Shown here one piece after another: positions 11,517 to 22,123 of a DNA stretch of 64,000 nucleotides. Numbering within the stretch: the stretch's first letter is position 1; each line of letters opens with the position of its first letter. Under the pieces are notes generated by a model that was given only the letters and a program-made list of their open reading frames with translations, made no database searches and was not told the DNA's origin. The translations under genes were made by a program, and so were the position numbers. The DNA is from Flavobacterium sp. RSP15 (GTDB lineage: Bacteria > Bacteroidota > Bacteroidia > Flavobacteriales > Flavobacteriaceae), in the NCBI RefSeq assembly GCF_003968755.1, contig NZ_RYDL01000006.1, positions 1 through 64,000 of the forward strand, read 5' to 3'.

Positions 11517-11915
11517 TTAGTATACGTAACAAATTACTTCACCACCTACATTCAATTGCTTCGCTTTTTTTCCTGTCATCAACCCTTTAGAAGTAGATAC
11601 AATAGCGATGCCTAATCCATTAAGGATTCTAGGAATGGTAGAAGAACTTGAATATTTACGTAAACCTGGTTTACTAATTCTTTGGATATCTTTAATTACG
11701 GACTCTTTAGTATCTTTATCATACTTCAAAGCAATTTTGATTGAACCCTGAACAGCGTTGTCTTCAAATTTGTAACTCAAGATATAACCTTGATCAAATA
11801 AGATCTTAGTTATTTCTTTTTTTAGATTAGATGCAGGAATCTCAACGACTTTGTGGTTTGCAGCCACAGCGTTTCTAACTCTCGTCAAATAATCTGCAAT
11901 AGGATCTGTATACAT
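11517..11915 (-). CDS. rpsH: 30S ribosomal protein S8
   Basis: S8 is a central-domain 16S rRNA binder and, in enterobacteria, the translational repressor of the spc operon. The 132-residue protein has the start [14 protein letters not shown] and the C-terminal [26 protein letters not shown]. It is the first gene after the 140-bp palindrome-containing gap that follows rpsN. This makes S8-linked autoregulation at that gap a reasonable but untested idea. Confidence 0.98.
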   Translation of the reverse strand: MYTDPIADYLTRVRNAVAANHKVVEIPASNLKKEITKILFDQGYILSYKFEDNAVQGSIKIALKYDKDTKESVIKDIQRISKPGLRKYSSSSTIPRILNGLGIAIVSTSKGLMTGKKAKQLNVGGEVICYVY

Positions 11916-11993
11916 ATGTATTGATTTGCGGCAACGGTTTTCGACAAAGTATTTGCCGAACCTGAAACCAATTTATAAATTTCTATAATCATA

Positions 11994-12043
11994 AATTTCA
12001 AACTACGAATTACATTTTAAAATGTAATTCATAATTTGAAATT
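11994..12043. repeat. nested inverted repeat between rpsN and rpsH
   Basis: A perfect 24-bp palindrome occupies 12007-12030 (arms GAATTACATTTT/AAAATGTAATTC). It is nested inside a second pair of arms, 11994-12002 and 12035-12043 (AATTTCAAA/TTTGAAATT). A further short pair (CGGCAA 11929-11934, TTGCCG 11953-11958) lies closer to rpsH. This is the only large gap (140 bp) in the spc cluster. It could be an attenuator, RNA-processing site or regulatory hairpin. The structure is seen directly; the role is inferred. Confidence 0.7.
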
Positions 12044-12055
12044 CATAATTAAATT

Positions 12056-12325
12056 TTACCAAGATGCTTTTTTAACACCTGGTATCAATCCGTTATTTGC
12101 CATTTCACGAAATGTAACACGTGAAAGACCGAATTGACGCATATACCCTCTTGGTCTACCTGTTAATTTACAACGATTGTGCAAACGAACTGGTGAAGCA
12201 TTTTTTGGCAACTTTTGCAAACCTACGAAATCTCCAGCTTCTAACAAAGCTTTTCTTTTCTCAGCATACTTAGCTACTGTTTTTTCTCTCTTAACCTCGC
12301 GGGCTTTCATTGATTCTTTAGCCAT
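12056..12325 (-). CDS. rpsN: 30S ribosomal protein S14 (zinc-free form)
   Basis: S14 is a head protein of the 30S subunit. The 89-residue product ([24 protein letters not shown] start; [22 protein letters not shown]) is the longer C-minus type, which lacks the CxxC pairs of the 61-residue zinc form. Only one cysteine is present. It lies 3 bp after rplE, and the large palindrome-containing gap follows it. Confidence 0.98.
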   Translation of the reverse strand: MAKESMKAREVKREKTVAKYAEKRKALLEAGDFVGLQKLPKNASPVRLHNRCKLTGRPRGYMRQFGLSRVTFREMANNGLIPGVKKASW

Positions 12326-12328
12326 GTC

Positions 12329-12880
12329 TTAATTCTTTTTAAAAGGTAAACCTAGTTCAGCCAATAATGATTTTGCTTCCTTGTCTGTTTTAGCAGTAGT
12401 TACAAAGGAAATATCCATACCTGAAATTTTGTTAACTTTATCAATATCAATTTCTGGGAAAATGATTTGCTCCAAAACTCCAAGGTTATAATTTCCTCTT
12501 CCATCAAAACCAGTAGCTTTAATACCACTGAAATCCCTTACACGCGGCAAAGCTGAAGTAATAAGTCTATCTAAAAACTCATACATTCTTTCTCCACGCA
12601 AAGTAACTTTTGCTCCAATAGGCATCCCTTTTCTCAATTTGAATGACGCAACGTCTTTCTTTGAAATAGTGGATATTGCTTTCTGTCCAGTAATCTTTGT
12701 CAACTCATCAACCGCATAGTCAATTAGTTTTTTATCAGATACAGCTGCACCAACTCCTTTACTTAAAACGATTTTTTCCAATTTTGGAACTTGCATTACG
12801 TTTACGTATCCGAATTCCTCTTTAAGAGCAGCAATTACTCTGCTCTTATATTCTTCTTTTAGTCTAGGTATATACTCCAT
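12329..12880 (-). CDS. rplE: 50S ribosomal protein L5
   Basis: L5 binds 5S rRNA and contacts P-site tRNA. The 183-residue product contains [28 protein letters not shown] and [25 protein letters not shown], both diagnostic. It is closely packed with rplX (2 bp) and rpsN (3 bp). Confidence 0.98.
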   Translation of the reverse strand: MEYIPRLKEEYKSRVIAALKEEFGYVNVMQVPKLEKIVLSKGVGAAVSDKKLIDYAVDELTKITGQKAISTISKKDVASFKLRKGMPIGAKVTLRGERMYEFLDRLITSALPRVRDFSGIKATGFDGRGNYNLGVLEQIIFPEIDIDKVNKISGMDISFVTTAKTDKEAKSLLAELGLPFKKN

Positions 12881-12882
12881 TA

Positions 12883-13197
12883 CTATAGTACTTGATTAGA
12901 TTTTTTTGAAAATCTTACTTTCTTATCTCCTTCTACTCTAATACCAACTCTTGTTGTTTCCTTAGTTTTAGGATCAATTAAAGAAATATTAGATATTTGT
13001 ATAGAAGCTTCCTTCTTTACGATACCACCTTGAGGGCTTTTTGCACTTGGTTTCGTATGTTTCGATACCATGTTAACACCTTCAACAATCGCTTTGTTTT
13101 TCTCACGGTACACACGTAATACTTTACCTTCCGCACCTTTATGGTCTCCAGCAATTACTCTTACTATATCACCTGATTTTATTTTTAGCTTTATCAT
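12883..13197 (-). CDS. rplX: 50S ribosomal protein L24
   Basis: L24 is an assembly-initiating large-subunit protein with a KOW motif ([21 protein letters not shown]). The 104-residue length is normal. It lies 11 bp after rplN. Confidence 0.98.
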   Translation of the reverse strand: MIKLKIKSGDIVRVIAGDHKGAEGKVLRVYREKNKAIVEGVNMVSKHTKPSAKSPQGGIVKKEASIQISNISLIDPKTKETTRVGIRVEGDKKVRFSKKSNQVL

Positions 13198-13208
13198 CTT
13201 AAAACAAA

Positions 13209-13577
13209 TTAAAGCACTTCTGGTGCTAATGATACAATTTTCATGAATTGTTTTTCACGAAGTTCTCTTGCTACCGGACCAAAAACACGAGTTCCTCTCA
13301 TTTCACCAGCAGCATTCAATAACACACATGCGTTGTCATCAAACCTAATGTATGAACCATCGGCTCTTCTTACTTCTTTTTTGGTACGTACAACAACTGC
13401 AGTTGAAACAGCTCCTTTTTTAACGCTTCCGTTAGGAGCAGTATCTTTGATAGAAACTACAATCTTGTCACCAACAGAGGCGTACCTTCTTTTGGTACCT
13501 CCTAAAACACGGATAGTTAAAACTTCCTTTGCTCCAGTATTATCTGCTACTTTTAGTCTTGATTCTTGTTGTACCAT
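13209..13577 (-). CDS. rplN: 50S ribosomal protein L14
   Basis: L14 lies at the subunit interface. The 122-residue product has [25 protein letters not shown] and the C-terminal [27 protein letters not shown], matching the family end to end. It lies 2 bp after rpsQ. Confidence 0.98.
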   Translation of the reverse strand: MVQQESRLKVADNTGAKEVLTIRVLGGTKRRYASVGDKIVVSIKDTAPNGSVKKGAVSTAVVVRTKKEVRRADGSYIRFDDNACVLLNAAGEMRGTRVFGPVARELREKQFMKIVSLAPEVL

Positions 13578-13579
13578 AA

Positions 13580-13840
13580 TTATTTAGCTCTTTCTAAGAT
13601 TTCAACTAACCTCCAACATTTGGTTTTACTTAAAGGACGCGTTTCGCTAATCCTTACGGTATCTCCAATGTTACAGTCGTTCATTTCGTCGTGTGCGTGA
13701 TACTTTTTAGTTTTCAACACGAACTTACCGTATAATGGGTGTTTTACTTTACGCACTTCTGCAACAACAATAGACTTATCCATTTTGTCCGAAGTTACAA
13801 CACCAACTCTTTCTTTTCTTAAATTTCTTTTTTCTTCCAT
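13580..13840 (-). CDS. rpsQ: 30S ribosomal protein S17
   Basis: S17 is an OB-fold primary 16S rRNA binder. The 86-residue product has [19 protein letters not shown] and the signature [23 protein letters not shown]. It lies 17 bp after rpmC. Confidence 0.98.
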   Translation of the reverse strand: MEEKRNLRKERVGVVTSDKMDKSIVVAEVRKVKHPLYGKFVLKTKKYHAHDEMNDCNIGDTVRISETRPLSKTKCWRLVEILERAK

Positions 13841-13857
13841 CTTTCAGCAGACTACAG

Positions 13858-14043
13858 TTATTGTCTTTTAGTAAGTTCAGTAACTAATCTTGCAACTGTT
13901 CTTCTTACACTTCTAATTTGAAGTGGGTTCTCAATTGGTGAAATAGCGTGAGCCATTTTTAGATCAGCGTATGTTTTCTTAGTTTGGCTAAGCTTTTCTT
14001 GCAACTCTGCTGCAGAAAGATCTTTTATTTCTGATTGTTTCAT
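13858..14043 (-). CDS. rpmC: 50S ribosomal protein L29
   Basis: L29 is a two-helix protein at the tunnel exit. The start is placed at 14043 (MKQSEIKDLSAAELQEKL, 61 residues), because the frame's upstream 12-residue extension has no family counterpart and would run into the end of rplP. The conserved ENPLQIRSVRRTVARLVTE block is near the C-terminus. There is a 13-bp gap to rplP. Confidence 0.96.
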   Translation of the reverse strand: MKQSEIKDLSAAELQEKLSQTKKTYADLKMAHAISPIENPLQIRSVRRTVARLVTELTKRQ

Positions 14044-14056
14044 AATATAATATAGA

Positions 14057-14482
14057 TTATGCTTCGAAATCTCTAGCAACGACGAATTTAGTTTTTACTG
14101 GAAGCTTTTGAGCCGCAAGACGTAACGCCTCTTTAGCAACTGACAAAGGAACTCCTCCAACTTCAAACATAATCCTTCCGGGTTTAACAACGGCAGCCCA
14201 ATACTCAACTGCTCCTTTACCTTTACCCATACGTACCTCAAGAGGCTTCTTAGTAATTGGTTTGTCTGGAAATATTTTGATCCATAACTGCCCTTCTCTT
14301 TTCATAAAACGAGTTGCAGCGATTCGTGCAGCTTCTATTTGACGAGAAGTTAAGAACATTCCATCTTCATGTACAGATTTAATACCAAACATTCCATTAG
14401 AAAGTTCATGTCCTCTTTGAGAATTCCCTTTCATTTTACCCTTTTGTACCTTTCGGTATTTTGTTCTTTTAGGCTGTAACAT
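14057..14482 (-). CDS. rplP: 50S ribosomal protein L16
   Basis: L16 shapes the A-site tRNA elbow contact of the 50S subunit. The 141-residue protein begins [19 protein letters not shown] and contains [24 protein letters not shown], both diagnostic. It lies 19 bp after rpsC. Confidence 0.98.
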   Translation of the reverse strand: MLQPKRTKYRKVQKGKMKGNSQRGHELSNGMFGIKSVHEDGMFLTSRQIEAARIAATRFMKREGQLWIKIFPDKPITKKPLEVRMGKGKGAVEYWAAVVKPGRIMFEVGGVPLSVAKEALRLAAQKLPVKTKFVVARDFEA

Positions 14483-14501
14483 TTTTCTTTAATTTAAAAA
14501 T

Positions 14502-15260
14502 TTACTTTCGTTTACGAGCGTCTGGTTTACCACCTTTATTAAAAGGCTTTCTGTCTCCTCTAGGAGAATCGCCACCTTTACCACCAGCACCAGATTGTTT
14601 TTTGTCCATTCCAGCAAGTGGAGAAAGATCTCTCTTTCCATAAACTTCACCTTTCATGATCCACACTTTGATCCCCATTCTACCATAAGTAGTATGAGCT
14701 TCTGCCAAAGCATAATCAATATCAGCTCTGAAAGTTGATAGAGGAATTCTACCTTCTTTAAAACCTTCTGAACGAGCCATCTCAGCACCATTCAAACGAC
14801 CAGAAATCAAAACTTTGATACCTTCTGCGTTCATACGCATAGAGGCGGCAATTGCCATTTTGATTGCACGTCTGTAAGAAATTCTGCTTTCGATTTGACG
14901 ACAGATGCTGGTAGCAACTAGATACGCGTCAAGCTCAGGTCTTTTGATTTCAAAGATGTTGATTTGAACCTCTTTGTCAGTAACTTTCTTAAGTTCTTCT
15001 TTCAACTTGTCTACCTCTTGTCCACCTTTCCCAATAATAATACCCGGTCTGGCTGTAGTGATAGTAACGGTTACAAGTTTCAAAGTTCTCTCGATGATTA
15101 CTTTTGATACACTAGCTTTTGATAAACGAGCATGGATGTACTTTCTGATTTTATAATCTTCGGCAAGTTTATCACCGTAATCATTTCCACCATACCAGTT
15201 TGAGTCCCATCCTCTGATGATACCAAGTCTATTTCCAATTGGATTTGTCTTTTGTCCCAT
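14502..15260 (-). CDS. rpsC: 30S ribosomal protein S3
   Basis: S3 lines the mRNA entry channel. The 252-residue protein has the KH domain ([18 protein letters not shown]) and the C-terminal S3 domain ([25 protein letters not shown]). It ends in a glycine/lysine-rich low-complexity tail (about residues 220-252) that extends beyond the core of most homologues. It lies 5 bp after rplV. Confidence 0.98.
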   Translation of the reverse strand: MGQKTNPIGNRLGIIRGWDSNWYGGNDYGDKLAEDYKIRKYIHARLSKASVSKVIIERTLKLVTVTITTARPGIIIGKGGQEVDKLKEELKKVTDKEVQINIFEIKRPELDAYLVATSICRQIESRISYRRAIKMAIAASMRMNAEGIKVLISGRLNGAEMARSEGFKEGRIPLSTFRADIDYALAEAHTTYGRMGIKVWIMKGEVYGKRDLSPLAGMDKKQSGAGGKGGDSPRGDRKPFNKGGKPDARKRK

Positions 15261-15265
15261 CTTTA

Positions 15266-15676
15266 TTAAATTGCTTGTGTGTTATTAATAGATCCAAGCA
15301 CGATTGTAACGTGATTAGAACGTTTTCTAATTCTGTGTGCACGACCCTGTGGAGCTGGACGAAGTCTTTTCAACATCATTCCACCATCTACTGTTATCGT
15401 TTTTACAAATAAACCTGCTTCTTCCATATTAGCGTCAGGGTTTTTTGCTTGCCAGTTGGCAATTACAGACAAAACCAATTTTTCTAATTTTCTTGAAGCT
15501 TCTTTAGAACTAAATCTTAAGATGTTCAATGCTCTTTCTACCTTCTGACCTCTTACCAAGTCCGCTACTAAGCGCATTTTTCTAGGTGAAGTGGGGCAGT
15601 TATTCAATTTTGCGAAAGCAATAGACTTATTAGCCTCTTTTCTCGCATCTGCTGTTTCTCTTTTACGAACTCCCAT
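15266..15676 (-). CDS. rplV: 50S ribosomal protein L22
   Basis: L22 lines the peptide exit tunnel. The 136-residue product shows [28 protein letters not shown] and the C-terminal loop/tail [22 protein letters not shown], both characteristic. It lies 6 bp after rpsS. Confidence 0.98.
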   Translation of the reverse strand: MGVRKRETADARKEANKSIAFAKLNNCPTSPRKMRLVADLVRGQKVERALNILRFSSKEASRKLEKLVLSVIANWQAKNPDANMEEAGLFVKTITVDGGMMLKRLRPAPQGRAHRIRKRSNHVTIVLGSINNTQAI

Positions 15677-15682
15677 TGCTTC

Positions 15683-15961
15683 TTATTTTTTACCTTTATT
15701 TTTTGCTCCAGCATGACCTCTAAAAGATCTAGTTGGTGAAAATTCTCCTAATTTGTGACCTACCATGTTTTCTGTTACGTAAACTGGTACAAATTGACGA
15801 CCGTTATGAACTGCGATAGTTTGCCCAACAAAGTCTGGAGTAATCATAGAAGCTCTAGACCATGTCTTAACAACTCCTTTGTTTCCACCTGCAATGTTTT
15901 CTTGAACTTTCTTGTCTAACTTATAATGAACGAAAGGTCCTTTTTTTAATGAACGTGCCAT
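15683..15961 (-). CDS. rpsS: 30S ribosomal protein S19
   Basis: S19 is a 30S head protein. The 92-residue product begins [19 protein letters not shown] and contains [18 protein letters not shown], both diagnostic. It lies 6 bp after rplB. Confidence 0.98.
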   Translation of the reverse strand: MARSLKKGPFVHYKLDKKVQENIAGGNKGVVKTWSRASMITPDFVGQTIAVHNGRQFVPVYVTENMVGHKLGEFSPTRSFRGHAGAKNKGKK

Positions 15962-15967
15962 ATCTTA

Positions 15968-16792
15968 TTATTTCTTTCTACGTTCTACGATATACTTGTT
16001 ACTCGGGTTTTTCTTAGAACGAGTTCTATAACCTTTTGCTGGTATTCCATTTCTTGAACGTGGATGTCCACCAGAAGAACGACCTTCACCACCACCCATT
16101 GGGTGATCGACAGGGTTCATCGCTACAGGTCTTGTTCTAGGTCTTCTACCTAACCATCTTGTTCTACCAGCTTTTCCTGATACAACTAATTGATGATCTG
16201 AATTAGACACAGCTCCAATTGTAGCCGAACACGTCAACAAGATCAATCTTGTCTCACCAGAAGGCATTTTAATTGTCGCATATTTTCCATCTCTTGCCAT
16301 TAATTGAGCAAATGTTCCAGCTGAACGAGCGATTACAGCTCCTTGACCAGGTCTCAATTCGATACAAGAAATAACAGTTCCTAAAGGAATTCTGCTCAAC
16401 GGTAATGTATTCCCAATTTCGGGTTGAGATTCAGGACCAGAAACTAATTTCTGACCAACTTTCAATCCGTTTTGAGCAATAACATACGTTTTTTCTCCAT
16501 CAGCATACGCTAACAAAGCGATAAATGCAGTACGATTTGGATCATACTCAATTGATTTTACCGTAGCAGGAATTCCTTCTTTAGTACGTTTAAAATCAAT
16601 GATACGATATCTCTGCTTGTGACCACCACCCGTATAACGCATGGTCATCTTTCCTTGACTATTTCTACCACCAGAGTTTTTTATCGGCGCTATCAAAGAG
16701 CGTTCCGGCTTATCAGTTGTAATGGCGTCATAACCATTCACAACTCTAAATCGCTGACCTGGGGTAATAGGTTTTAATTTTCTTACTGACAT
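15968..16792 (-). CDS. rplB: 50S ribosomal protein L2
   Basis: L2 is essential for subunit association and the peptidyl-transferase region. The 274-residue product has [31 protein letters not shown] and the C-terminal [20 protein letters not shown] catalytic-region signature. It lies 9 bp after rplW. Confidence 0.98.
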   Translation of the reverse strand: MSVRKLKPITPGQRFRVVNGYDAITTDKPERSLIAPIKNSGGRNSQGKMTMRYTGGGHKQRYRIIDFKRTKEGIPATVKSIEYDPNRTAFIALLAYADGEKTYVIAQNGLKVGQKLVSGPESQPEIGNTLPLSRIPLGTVISCIELRPGQGAVIARSAGTFAQLMARDGKYATIKMPSGETRLILLTCSATIGAVSNSDHQLVVSGKAGRTRWLGRRPRTRPVAMNPVDHPMGGGEGRSSGGHPRSRNGIPAKGYRTRSKKNPSNKYIVERRKK

Positions 16793-16801
16793 TTTTCTAT
16801 C

Positions 16802-17092
16802 TTAGATATTGTTGTAAAAATCAATTGTTTCTCCTTTTTGTACTTGAACAATTGCTTTTTTAGTTGCATTCGTCTTTCCACTTATTAAACCACTTTTAGT
16901 GTATTTAGTAGTTCTATCTGGCCTAACATTCATCGTATTGACACTTAAAACAGTTACTCCATAAGCAGCCTCAACAGCTTTCTTAATTTGCACTTTGTTT
17001 GCTTTTTTGTCAACAACGAATCCGAAGCGGTTTAAAACTTCACTTTCTTTGGTTACTTTTTCCGTTACTATAGGCTTAATTATGATGCTCAT
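16802..17092 (-). CDS. rplW: 50S ribosomal protein L23
   Basis: L23 is the trigger-factor and SRP docking site at the tunnel exit. The 96-residue product shows IIKPIVTEKVTKESE and KKAVEAAYGVTVLSVNTMNVRP. It lies 6 bp after rplD. Confidence 0.97.
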   Translation of the reverse strand: MSIIIKPIVTEKVTKESEVLNRFGFVVDKKANKVQIKKAVEAAYGVTVLSVNTMNVRPDRTTKYTKSGLISGKTNATKKAIVQVQKGETIDFYNNI

Positions 17093-17098
17093 ATCCTA

Positions 17099-17728
17099 TT
17101 ATTTACTTAAATTTTCTTCAATTATCTCCAAAGAACTCTCTAAAAGCACTAAATTATTAGCGTTTAATATATCGTAAGTGCTTAATTCTAAGCTACTTAC
17201 TACGCTAGAGCCTTTTAAATTGCGTGACGACAAATATACATTTTTATTTACATCACCCAACACAAACAGAGATTTTTTATTTTCTAACTCTAAAGCTTTC
17301 AAAACGTTGATGAAATTTTTAGTGTTTGGTGTTTCAAAATTAAAGTCTTCAAGAACGATAATATTCGATTCTTTTGCTTTAATAGAGAAAGCAGATTTTC
17401 TAGCCAAACGTTTCAAGCTTTTATTCAATTTAAATGAATAACTTCTTGGTCTTGGTCCAAAAACTGTTCCACCACCTTTAAACAATGGATTCTTTGCACT
17501 ACCCGCACGAGCAGTACCAGTTCCTTTTTGTTTTTTAATCTTACGCGTACTTCCCGCTACTTCAGCTCTTTCTTTAGCTTTGTGCGTTCCCTGTCTTTGA
17601 TTAGCAAGATACTGCTTAACATCAAGGTATACTGCGTGATTGTTTGGTTCTATACCAAATACTGAATCAGAAAGTTGCACTTTTCTTCCAGTATCTTTTC
17701 CGTTGAAATCTAATACTTTTGCTTCCAT
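17099..17728 (-). CDS. rplD: 50S ribosomal protein L4
   Basis: L4 reaches into the exit tunnel and, in enterobacteria, autoregulates the S10 operon. The 209-residue product has the internal loop QKGTGTARAGSAKNPLFKGGGTVFGPRPR, which is diagnostic. Its start overlaps the rplC stop by one base (TAATG type), suggesting translational coupling. Confidence 0.98.
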   Translation of the reverse strand: MEAKVLDFNGKDTGRKVQLSDSVFGIEPNNHAVYLDVKQYLANQRQGTHKAKERAEVAGSTRKIKKQKGTGTARAGSAKNPLFKGGGTVFGPRPRSYSFKLNKSLKRLARKSAFSIKAKESNIIVLEDFNFETPNTKNFINVLKALELENKKSLFVLGDVNKNVYLSSRNLKGSSVVSSLELSTYDILNANNLVLLESSLEIIEENLSK

Positions 17729-18345
17729 TACTTCTGAATGATTACATAAGAGTTGTTACATCCAGGAATACATCCTTTAATAACAAGTAGGTTCTTTTCA
17801 GCCACTACTTTTAAAACTCTAAGGTTTTGAACTTTTACATTGTCTCCTCCCATACGTCCAGCCATACGCATTCCCTTGAATACTCTGGATGGATAAGAAG
17901 ACGCTCCTACAGAACCCGGCGCTCTTAAACGGTTGTGTTGACCGTGAGTTGCTTGACCGACACCACCAAAACCGTGACGTTTTACAACCCCTTGAAAACC
18001 TTTACCTTTAGATACACCTTGTACATCTACAAATTCTCCTTCAGCAAAAATAGAAACATCAATAAGATCCCCTAATTTTTGTTCTGTTGCGAAATCTTGG
18101 AATTCAACGACTTTTTTCTTAGCTACAGTTCCCGCTTTTGCAAAGTGACCTAAAGCCGCTTTTGTGGAATGTTTCTCGTTTTTGTCATCGAAACCAAGTT
18201 GCAACGCTTCGTACCCGTCAACACCTTTGGTTCTGACTTGGGTAACAACACATGGTCCAGCTTCGATTACTGTACAAGGAATATTCTTCCCGTTTTCGTC
18301 GAAAATGCTAGTCATGCCGATTTTTCTACCAATTAACCCAGACAT
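17728..18345 (-). CDS. rplC: 50S ribosomal protein L3
   Basis: L3 is an assembly-initiating protein near the peptidyl-transferase centre. The 205-residue product begins [19 protein letters not shown] and contains [26 protein letters not shown], both diagnostic. It is the first gene after a 155-bp gap that carries a good promoter (18420-18451), so the S10 cluster can be transcribed independently of fusA-rpsJ. Confidence 0.98.
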   Translation of the reverse strand: MSGLIGRKIGMTSIFDENGKNIPCTVIEAGPCVVTQVRTKGVDGYEALQLGFDDKNEKHSTKAALGHFAKAGTVAKKKVVEFQDFATEQKLGDLIDVSIFAEGEFVDVQGVSKGKGFQGVVKRHGFGGVGQATHGQHNRLRAPGSVGASSYPSRVFKGMRMAGRMGGDNVKVQNLRVLKVVAEKNLLVIKGCIPGCNNSYVIIQK

Positions 18346-18419
18346 AATTATTAATTATTAATTATTAAATATAAATATAGAACGCAGCTTTTAACCAAAT
18401 CCTATTTTTTAAGTGGGTG

Positions 18420-18451
18420 CAAATGTATAACATATTTACACACAAACCAAA
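18420..18451 (-). promoter_or_regulatory. promoter upstream of rplC
   Basis: The minus-strand -7 box TACATTTG (18420-18427) is preceded by TTTG at 18448-18451 (20-bp spacer), with an alternative TTTG at 18443-18446 (15 bp). It has the same -7 sequence and layout as the rpsL promoter. The leader ends in short TAATTAT repeats (18347-18367) just before the rplC start. Confidence 0.75.
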
Positions 18452-18500
18452 AAAATAATTTTCGATTAAAAACAGCGTCCTTTTCTTACTAGTAAGCTAC

Positions 18501-18806
18501 TTAAACTTTGATCTCTACTTCAACACCGCTAGGCAATTCCAATTTCATCAAGGCATCAATAGTTTTTGATGAAGAGGAATAAATGTCAATCAATCTCTTG
18601 TATGACATTACTTCAAATTGCTCTCTTGCTTTTTTGTTAACGTGTGGAGAACGTAATACTGTGAAAAGTTTTTTGTGAGTTGGTAATGGGATTGGACCTG
18701 TAACAACTGCTCCTGTACTTTTAACTGTTTTTACAATCTTTTCAGCAGACTTGTCTACTAACATGTGATCGTAAGATTTTAGTTTTATTCTGATTTTTTG
18801 ACTCAT
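18501..18806 (-). CDS. rpsJ: 30S ribosomal protein S10
   Basis: S10 is a head protein and NusE transcription partner. The 101-residue product begins [20 protein letters not shown] and contains [29 protein letters not shown], both diagnostic. It lies 11 bp after fusA and is separated from rplC by a promoter-bearing gap. It is therefore transcribed with the str cluster, and the S10 cluster proper starts at L3. Confidence 0.98.
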   Translation of the reverse strand: MSQKIRIKLKSYDHMLVDKSAEKIVKTVKSTGAVVTGPIPLPTHKKLFTVLRSPHVNKKAREQFEVMSYKRLIDIYSSSSKTIDALMKLELPSGVEVEIKV

Positions 18807-18817
18807 TTTCTTAAAGA

Positions 18818-20974
18818 TTAAGCGTTTCCTTTTGCTTTTTTGATAACTGCTTCCGAAATATTCGAAGGAGTTTCAGCGTAATGTGAAAATTCCATTGTTG
18901 ATGTTGCACGACCTGAAGATAAAGTTCTTAAAGTAGTAACATAACCAAACATTTCTGATAATGGCACATCGGCTTTAATGGTTTTAGCACCCGCTCTATC
19001 ACCCATATCATTTACCTGACCTCTACGACGGTTGATATCACCTACGATATCTCCCATGTTTTCTTCAGGTGTAATCACTTCCATTTTCATGATTGGCTCT
19101 AATATAACAGCACCAGCTGCTTTAGCTACCTCTCTATACCCCATTCTTGCTGCAAGCTCAAAAGAAAGTGCATCAGAATCCACAGGATGGAAAGACCCAT
19201 CCAATAAAGTTACTTTCAAACTATCTACTTGATATCCTGCTAAAGGACCAGTTTTCATAGCTTCTCTAAAACCTTTTTCTACAGATGGTATATATTCTTT
19301 AGGAACGTTACCACCTTTGACAGCATTAACGAACTGCAATCCAACAGGAGCTTTACCATCAACTTCATCAGCTGGCTCTAATCTAAATACGATATCACCG
19401 AATTTACCACGACCACCAGATTGTTTTTTGTACGTTTCTCTGTGTTGAGCAGACTTTGTAAATGCTTCTTTGTATTCAACTTGAGGCTCACCTTGGTTTA
19501 CTTCAACTTTGAATTCACGTCTCATTCTATCAACTAAGATGTCCAAGTGAAGCTCACCCATACCTGAGATAATAGTTTGCCCAGAAGCTTCATCTGTTCT
19601 AACCGTAAATGTAGGATCCTCTTCAGCTAATTTAGCCAAAGCCATACCCATTTTATCTACGTCAGCCTTAGTTTTAGGTTCAATTGCAATACCAATAACC
19701 GGTGCTGGGAATTTCATAGACTCAAGAATAATTGGGTGTTTTTCATCACACAACGTATCTCCAGTTTTGATATCTTTAAATCCAACTGCCGCTCCAATAT
19801 CACCCGCTTCAATATAATCGATTGGGTTTTGTTTGTTTGCATGCATTTGGTAAATACGAGAAATTCTTTCTTTATTTCCTGAACGTGTGTTCAAAACGTA
19901 AGAACCCGCATCTAAACGTCCTGAGTAAGCACGGAAGAAAGCTAAACGACCTACGAATGGGTCAGTAGCAATTTTGAAAGCTAAAGCAGCAAATGGCTCT
20001 TTAACATCGGGCTTACGCAATATTTTAGTTTGATCTTCTTCTAACAATTCAGCATCATCAGGATGAATTCCTTCAATACCATCTTTATCCATTGGAGATG
20101 GCAAATATTTACATACTGCATCTAACATGAATTGAACTCCTTTATTTTTAAAAGAAGAACCAGCAATCATAGGAATGATAGCCATATCCATTACAGCAGC
20201 TCTCAATGCAATATTGATTTCTTCCTCTGTAATAGAGTTTTCATCTTCCATGAATTTTTCAAGTAAAGTCTCATCATAATCAGCTACTGCCTCAATAAGA
20301 ATCGATCTGTACTCCTTCACTTCTTCAAGCATATCCTCTGGAATAGGCACAATATCATACGTTGCTCCTAAACCTTCTTCATGCCATACTATAGCTTGAT
20401 TTTTAACTAAATCCACAACACCTCTGAAATCATTTTCTTCACCAATAGGCAAAGTGATTGCAACTGCGTTTGATTTCAACATATCTCTTACTTGTTGACA
20501 AACCATCAAAAAGTTAGATCCTTGTCTATCCATTTTATTAACGAATCCAATACGTGGAACTCTGTATTGATCTGCCAATCTCCAGTTCGTTTCTGATTGA
20601 GGCTCAACACCATCAACAGCACTAAATAAGAAAACCAAACCATCAAGAACACGCAAAGAACGGTTTACTTCAACTGTAAAGTCAACGTGTCCCGGTGTAT
20701 CGATAATATTGAAGTGATAAGGAGCTGTTTCAGATAAAACTTTACCTTGTTCAGTTGGAAAATTCCATTCACAAGTTGTAGCTGCAGAAGTAATTGTAAT
20801 ACCTCTTTCTTGCTCTTGTGCCATCCAGTCCATTGTTGCAGCACCATCGTGTACTTCACCAATTTTGTGTGATTTTCCAGTGTAGAATAATATACGCTCT
20901 GTTGTTGTTGTTTTACCAGCATCAATGTGAGCAGCAATTCCTATGTTTCTTGTATATTTTAGATCTCTAGCCAT
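18818..20974 (-). CDS. fusA: elongation factor G
   Basis: EF-G is the translocation GTPase. The 718-residue product has the G-domain motifs [15 protein letters not shown] (P-loop), DTPGHVDF and NKMDR. Domains II-V follow, including [29 protein letters not shown] and the C-terminal EF-G fold. It follows rpsG by 10 bp. tuf, which often follows fusA in other phyla, is absent here. Confidence 0.98.
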   Translation of the reverse strand: MARDLKYTRNIGIAAHIDAGKTTTTERILFYTGKSHKIGEVHDGAATMDWMAQEQERGITITSAATTCEWNFPTEQGKVLSETAPYHFNIIDTPGHVDFTVEVNRSLRVLDGLVFLFSAVDGVEPQSETNWRLADQYRVPRIGFVNKMDRQGSNFLMVCQQVRDMLKSNAVAITLPIGEENDFRGVVDLVKNQAIVWHEEGLGATYDIVPIPEDMLEEVKEYRSILIEAVADYDETLLEKFMEDENSITEEEINIALRAAVMDMAIIPMIAGSSFKNKGVQFMLDAVCKYLPSPMDKDGIEGIHPDDAELLEEDQTKILRKPDVKEPFAALAFKIATDPFVGRLAFFRAYSGRLDAGSYVLNTRSGNKERISRIYQMHANKQNPIDYIEAGDIGAAVGFKDIKTGDTLCDEKHPIILESMKFPAPVIGIAIEPKTKADVDKMGMALAKLAEEDPTFTVRTDEASGQTIISGMGELHLDILVDRMRREFKVEVNQGEPQVEYKEAFTKSAQHRETYKKQSGGRGKFGDIVFRLEPADEVDGKAPVGLQFVNAVKGGNVPKEYIPSVEKGFREAMKTGPLAGYQVDSLKVTLLDGSFHPVDSDALSFELAARMGYREVAKAAGAVILEPIMKMEVITPEENMGDIVGDINRRRGQVNDMGDRAGAKTIKADVPLSEMFGYVTTLRTLSSGRATSTMEFSHYAETPSNISEAVIKKAKGNA

Positions 20975-20984
20975 TTCTTAAGAA

Positions 20985-21461
20985 TTAAAATCTAAAGTGA
21001 GAGAATGCTTTATTAGCTTCTGCCATTTTGTGAGTATCCATTCTTTTCTTAACAGCAGCTCCTTCTTCTTTAGCCGCAGCTAAACATTCTGAAGCTAACC
21101 TCTGAGCCATCGATTTTTCGTTTCTTCTTCTAGAATAAAGAATTAACCATTTCATCGCCATAGAAATTTTTCTGTCTGGACGAATTTGCATCGGAATTTG
21201 AAATGTAGCTCCACCTACTCTACGACTACGTACTTCTACGTGAGGCATAACATTGGTTAAGGCATCTTTCCAAATTTCTAATGATGGTTTCTCCGCATCT
21301 TGTTTTTTAGACTCAATGATGTCAATTGCATCATAAAATACTTTAAACGCTGTCGATTTTTTTCCATCCCACATTAAGTTGTTCACAAAACGTGTTACCA
21401 GTTGGTCATTAAACCTAGGATCTGGTAAAAGTGGTCTCTTCTTTGCCGCTCTTTTTCTCAT
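20985..21461 (-). CDS. rpsG: 30S ribosomal protein S7
   Basis: S7 initiates 30S head assembly. The start is placed at 21461 (MRKRAAKKRPLLPDPRFND, 158 residues). A longer frame upstream to 21518 adds 19 residues with no family counterpart. The core LEIWKDALTNVMPHVEVRSRRVGGATFQIP is diagnostic. It lies 10 bp before fusA; the 99-bp gap after rpsL holds short direct repeats of a TTTAGACTT-like unit. Confidence 0.97.
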   Translation of the reverse strand: MRKRAAKKRPLLPDPRFNDQLVTRFVNNLMWDGKKSTAFKVFYDAIDIIESKKQDAEKPSLEIWKDALTNVMPHVEVRSRRVGGATFQIPMQIRPDRKISMAMKWLILYSRRRNEKSMAQRLASECLAAAKEEGAAVKKRMDTHKMAEANKAFSHFRF

Positions 21462-21560
21462 GTCTTTTTGTTTAAAAAAAGTCTTAATGTCATAACGCCA
21501 CAACGACTTAATGTACAAAATACACTTTAGACTTTTGACTTTAGACTTTAAACTAATTAA

Positions 21561-21944
21561 TTACTTTTTTGCTTCTTTTGGGCGTTTTGCTCCGTACTTA
21601 GATCTTCTTTGCGTTCTTCCTGCTACTCCTGACGTATCAAGGGCACCACGAACGATGTGATATCTAACTCCTGGTAAATCTTTTACCCTTCCACCCCTAA
21701 CTAATACTATCGAGTGCTCTTGTAGATTGTGTCCTTCACCAGGGATGTACGCATTTACTTCATTACCATTTGTCAAACGTACACGCGCTACTTTACGCAT
21801 TGCAGAGTTTGGTTTTTTTGGTGTTGTAGTGTAAACACGCGTACAAACCCCTCTTCTTTGAGGACAAGAATCTAAAGCAACCGATTTACTCTTCTTAGTT
21901 ATCTGAGTTCTTCCTGTTCTTACTAATTGTTGAATTGTTGGCAT
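21561..21944 (-). CDS. rpsL: 30S ribosomal protein S12
   Basis: S12 is the decoding-centre protein and classic streptomycin-resistance site. The 127-residue product has [40 protein letters not shown] and the C-terminal [12 protein letters not shown], all typical. It is the first gene of the str cluster, with a strong promoter upstream. Confidence 0.98.
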
Positions 21945-21997
21945 AATTAATACTAAAAATTTCTTATTATATTAAATTCCCGCTTTTTACGGGGTTG

Positions 21998-22028
21998 CAA
22001 ATGTAGAAAATATTTTTTATTCTACAAA
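21998..22028 (-). promoter_or_regulatory. promoter of the rpsL-rpsG-fusA-rpsJ operon
   Basis: The minus-strand -7 box TACATTTG (21998-22005) and -33 box TTTG (22025-22028) are separated by 19 bp. This is a textbook Bacteroidetes housekeeping promoter. Transcription would start about 45 nt upstream of the rpsL start codon. Confidence 0.85.
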
Positions 22029-22123
22029 CGTTAATCTACTAATTTTCAATAAGATTATTTTATCATTCGATTTTAATCGCAAAAAGCAGATATTTACATT
22101 CTATTTAATAAAACAAAATTCAC

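Noticed and set aside
18347..18367. TAATTAT tandem units before rplC as a CRISPR or satellite array
   Set aside because: Three short AT-rich units without spacers; more likely leader sequence or slippage.
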